NCBI GenBank assembly: GCA_904063045.1
Contig: CAJFCJ010000068.1
Location: 1-20,907, forward strand
Source: Dimorphilus gyrociliatus
Taxonomy: Eukaryota; Annelida; Polychaeta; Dinophilidae
DNA length: 20,907 bases
Direction: 5' to 3'
Position numbers and translations under genes: made by a program
Notes under the pieces: generated by a model
Told to the model about the DNA's origin: nothing
Databases searched by the model: none
Seen by the model: the letters and a program-made list of their open reading frames with translations, nothing else
Shown: one piece after another, positions 17,502 to 20,907 of the stretch
Layout of the letters: each line of letters begins with the position of its first letter
How positions within the stretch are numbered: position 1 is the stretch's first letter

Positions 17502-17538
17502 CATGAACAGTAATTTTTATATGAACAACGGTTTAGAG

Positions 17539-17778
17539 ATTAATATTTGGTATAGATAATTGGATGTTTTCTCCTACACCCCTATCAATATAAGTTACAA
17601 TATTTTGTTTATCTGTTTCATTTGCATTTCTCAAAAAGGATTTCTTTTTCCTTGAAACTTTTCCAGTCTCATAGCTTCAATATTTGAAATAACTTGATAA
17701 TTTGTGTCTGTTAGCATTATCTTATTAGCATAGTTTGACTCTTTGAGGTCAGTTTTTAATAAATCAAATGCTTTATGT
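17539..17778 (-). pseudogene. Unrecognised reading frame, part 2, copy C
   Basis: Mirror of 12218-12458, abutting LTR2a at 17779. Confidence 0.45.
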
Positions 17779-18391
17779 TGTACTGCTCTTGCTGGCAAAA
17801 TCTATGCATTTGCAAGTTATAACAATACTGGTTCTACTCAAACCTTTAAACAAATGTTTAAATTAAAATGGTTTATTCACAATAATAATACTTTAGCAAG
17901 TGCAATATGAGAGTTCAATAGCAGAGTAGATAGTTTGTATTAGCAGGTTGCCAAGTTACCAAACTGTCTTCCAATGTCGAGGAGTTGTTTCCAGGTTATC
18001 TTTCCAGGTCCTTGGGTTCAGATGGAAGCTGCATGCCAGAATGAGAATAGTGAGGATTTATATACTTTGAGGTTTGCCTCTGACATCCAATCATCACTTT
18101 ACAGTTGCCGAAATGTGTAGTTCATATTTATGTTTAGTAAGAGGATGTTACAAGGTTGAACATTTAGGAAGGTTAATTGAATTATAACTTGGCCACACCC
18201 TAGGCAAGTTAATTAAATCATAACTTGGCCAAACCTTTATTGTTAATTAAAGATGAGCCTTCAAACTGACTAATCAGACTTATGTTTGGTCAGTGTTTAT
18301 AGCATTTTCTTGCGTAGGTTTCAAGATGTACATGTATATGTTGCATAAAATAATAGAGTTCAAGCATGTAAAATATAACCAAAGTTGTACA
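17779..18391 (-). mobile_element. LTR2a, copy C
   Basis: Mirror of 11606-12217. ATGT flanks both sides (17775-17778 and 18392-18395), the complement of ACAT. Confidence 0.78.
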
Positions 18392-18746
18392 ATGTGGAAT
18401 TAACACTCTTTTTCTGGTCCCACCTAATCCTCTTATGTGTCTGTCTTGATATGGGAGGTTCATTATTGAATAGTTTGGATATGATAAATATCTTCTTAGC
18501 TTGATGCATTCAACATTTTTATCTAGAGTTTTTCAAGATGATGTATGACTTTGTGTATTATTACCAACAATTAACAGGCATAAACCACTCTAATTTGTCT
18601 TATTTATCCAGTTCATTTCTTGTCCAATGTGTTCATTGACTATTTGAACCCAGTCAGCAAATGTGTTAATTGTAGGTTTCTTTATTAAGTCTTTATTTTC
18701 TTTGATAAAACCATATTCAATCAATTCACTTTCCATCTTCACATTG
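18392..18746 (-). pseudogene. Unrecognised reading frame, part 1, copy C
   Basis: Mirror of 11249-11605 with the same stops; a GG/CC indel pair near 18416-18421 alters the frame locally. Confidence 0.45.
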
Positions 18747-18967
18747 TTTAGAACTAGAAACTCATTTACTTAATATATTTTCTTTAACTGAAATACTGGC
18801 ACTTTGTTGATTAATTTCTACAAAAATTACATTTTTTAAGACTATTTGTGTAGGAACTTGAAAGGTTCTATTTGTGTGAGTACTTTGGTAAATTGATAAT
18901 AATTGGAAAGGACAAATACTGTTCCGAAGAAGCAGATATTCCTATGATTACAATACAACAAAGTACA
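18745..18967 (+). mobile_element. LTR1 fragment, copy C
   Basis: Mirror of 11027-11251, in forward LTR orientation, ending AAAGTACA. Confidence 0.75.
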
Positions 18968-19231
18968 TATTCTATATGCTTTTCCTATGTATTAATAAAT
19001 AAAATGTCTGGAATTCAAGAGTATGGTTTCACCTAATATGACTAGGGTTTCAATCAGGTATGGTTTACCCCTATTTTGTTAAATTTCAAGTGTATAATTC
19101 AGCTCAACAGATTCTGTATAATGTGATCATTATATTATTCAATATTATATTTATATACTTCTTAACAACCTATTTTAGCAATATCCATTTAAAATATTTG
19201 CATTTTAGACACTTCCACATTTGATTTATTT
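18968..19231. other. Intergenic AT-rich DNA, copy C
   Basis: Mirror of 10762-11026; nothing recognised. Confidence 0.5.
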
Positions 19232-19902
19232 AAAAGATATTTAAAATTTCCCATTTTTCATAAAATATCACAAATTTTAAAAAACAAAAATAGATACTCT
19301 TTCTTCTGAGGTGGTTTCATTCTTTCTTCAAATGAATTTATAATAAGTTCTGAATCAGAGCCTGGATAGGTTTTAGTGCCAGCTTCTTCAGTGGTGTTTT
19401 GGTAGTTGTGAAAATATTTTCCCAACATTCCAAAAGTTATTTTTGTCATATTTGCTTGTTTTTCCAGATTTTGTTTGTTGATTTTGGGCTTGTTGTATAA
19501 ACTTCTTAACTGGTTCCCCTCTTTTGATAAAGAATGGAGGGAAACTTGTTTTGTTGCAAAGTTGATAATGGCTCCAGAATTTTGTAAGAAGTCACAACCA
19601 AGTATTACAGCCATATCCAATTTTTCCATAATGAAAAATTCTTGTTCATAATTCTTCCAGCAAACTGGATGTTCAATTTTGCTTTTCCTTTAATCTTTAA
19701 GCTTTTCCATCTGCTTAAGTGATGGTTGGTAAGTCTGTAGTTTCTATCATGATGAATTTATGGTCCATTAGCCTGATTTCCTTTTCAGTAATAAAGGACA
19801 TAAAGGCTCCTGTATCACATAAGGCAATGACCTCTCTTCCATTATGATATTTAATTCGAAATTGGAAATCTTTTCTGCCTTTTACCAAAGAAGTACACTT
19901 AA
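19232..19902 (-). pseudogene. Retropepsin remnant, copy C
   Basis: Mirror of 10090-10761. DTG and ILGCDFL are both present, with the shared TAA between them. Extra indels near 19490-19550 shift the region after ILGCDFL. Confidence 0.8.
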
Positions 19903-20907
19903 AATGTGCGATTTTCTCTTTTTTTGAGATTAAATGTTGCCATTCTTCCTTTAGAAATTTCAGTCTCATTCGGTTCATCAGGTCCAACATGTATTAGTCT
20001 CTTAAAGCTGCCTTTTTCATTATTTCCTGCATTTCCATTTCTTTGTTGTTGAAATCTATTTTGAGAAAAAGGTTTAAATGTATGTTCATTTTGATTTGAG
20101 TTACTCTGATTGTTGTCAAATCTCCTTTGTACTGTTTGAATCATTTTTGCTTTCCTTTCTTGCATTATCAAAAAAATTTTTTGCTGTTTTTGCCAAATTA
20201 ATATACTGATTAACTGAGTTAATCTTTCCATCTTTTTCCCACATGATTAACAATTTTTCCTTTAAGACCATTCCTGAATACAGTTAACAGTTGAAGTTCT
20301 CTAACTCTTTCAGTAACACAAGCCATTTCAGTATTATTGAATGGTAGGAATTTTTCCCCAAGTTCTTTACTTCTTCTAATAAAACTTTGGACAGTTTCAT
20401 CATTGAAACTGTCTCAATCTATCAATTTCTTTTTTGTAAGCCATAGGATCTGGATTAAATTCTTCATCCAATGCATACCAAATTTCATTTTCATTTGCCA
20501 TGGAGGGTAAACTTTCAATAGCATCTCTGGCTCTTCCAGTAGTATATTTTCTCAGCATTCGAATTCTTTTCTCCTCTGGATCCCAAAGGTTTAATTCACA
20601 AGCTGTTTGAAAGTTCCTCTTAAAGGCCCAAGTATCTTTGCTACCCGAATAGGGTCTCAGCAAAGTAGTATTAGGTTTCTCATTAGCATCAATTAGAAGA
20701 CTTGCAATTGTCTTTCCAAAGTGTTATCTTGAATGCCATCATAAGTGAATTTTGGTTGAGTAGGATCAGGATTAACCATACCTTCAGGAATTGTAGCTCC
20801 CCAGTCATCAAATGGTACTTTAAAAAGCTATTACCATCAACATTGGCTCCACTACTTTTAATTCTCAACATTAATTATTAATTATTGAAAGATACTCATC
20901 TACTTCT
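19899..20907 (-). pseudogene. gag: LTR-retrotransposon Gag, copy C
   Basis: Mirror of about 9080-10091. Indels near 20128-20142, 20174, 20237, 20405, 20713 and 20799 break it into several short frames, whereas substitutions are almost absent. The window ends before the upstream ATG. Confidence 0.83.

Larger units (their letters stand above)
15018..20907 (-). repeat. Palindrome 2, right arm (copy C)
   Basis: Reverse complement of about 9080-15003. Differences from copy B are mostly single-base indels, more frequent toward the window end (20100-20907). The exception is a substitution-rich patch at 15154-15228. The window stops just inside the mirrored gag leader. Confidence 0.95.

Overview
The window looks like AT-rich eukaryotic, probably animal, DNA made of transposable-element debris. 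It holds two LTR families with TATA boxes and AATAAA signals, a gag-protease remnant, a rearranged MULE transposase with a short GT-AG intron, leucine-rich-repeat (LRR) gene fragments and two minisatellites. No bacterial operon, rRNA, tRNA or CRISPR is visible. No gene in the window looks intact.

The dominant structure is an alternating palindrome. One segment of about 9.7 kb is present once in full on the + strand (about 5303-15003, 'copy B'). It is flanked on both sides by partial reverse-complement copies: copy A at 1-5175 mirrors 10490-5303, and copy C at 15018-20907 mirrors 15003-9080. The first turn (5176-5302) has a 127-bp unpaired spacer. The second turn (about 15004-15017) has a very short loop. 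Most differences between copies are 1-2 nt indels in short homopolymers, and they are densest near the window ends. That is how unpolished long-read errors look, so a fold-back read or assembly chimera is a serious explanation. One 90-bp patch near the second turn (14782-14873 against 15154-15228) differs by many substitutions, which a simple re-read does not explain.

Order in copy B: LTR1 end piece (5303-5368); unassigned DNA; minisatellite 1 (5594-5696); LRR fragment on - (5697-6177); C-terminal half of a MULE transposase on + (6227-6838); N-terminal half of a MULE transposase on - (7086-7334), so the two halves are inverted relative to each other; second LRR fragment on - (7786-7878 and 8031-8282); LTR1 (8522-8999); gag (9036-10091); protease in the +1 frame (10090-10761) with no reverse transcriptase or integrase after it; an inverted LTR1 piece (11027-11251); an unrecognised reading frame (11249-12836) broken by LTR2a (11606-12217) and by minisatellite 2 (12496-12612); a less AT-rich stretch (about 13140-13630); LTR2b (13633-14266); a 114-bp insertion between 9-bp direct repeats; and AT-rich DNA running into the hairpin. 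Copies A and C repeat parts of this on the opposite strand.

Nothing here works together as a functional system. The value lies in the palindromic architecture, the nested insertions whose empty sites can be read from frame or paralogue, and the degraded transposase and gag-protease remnants.
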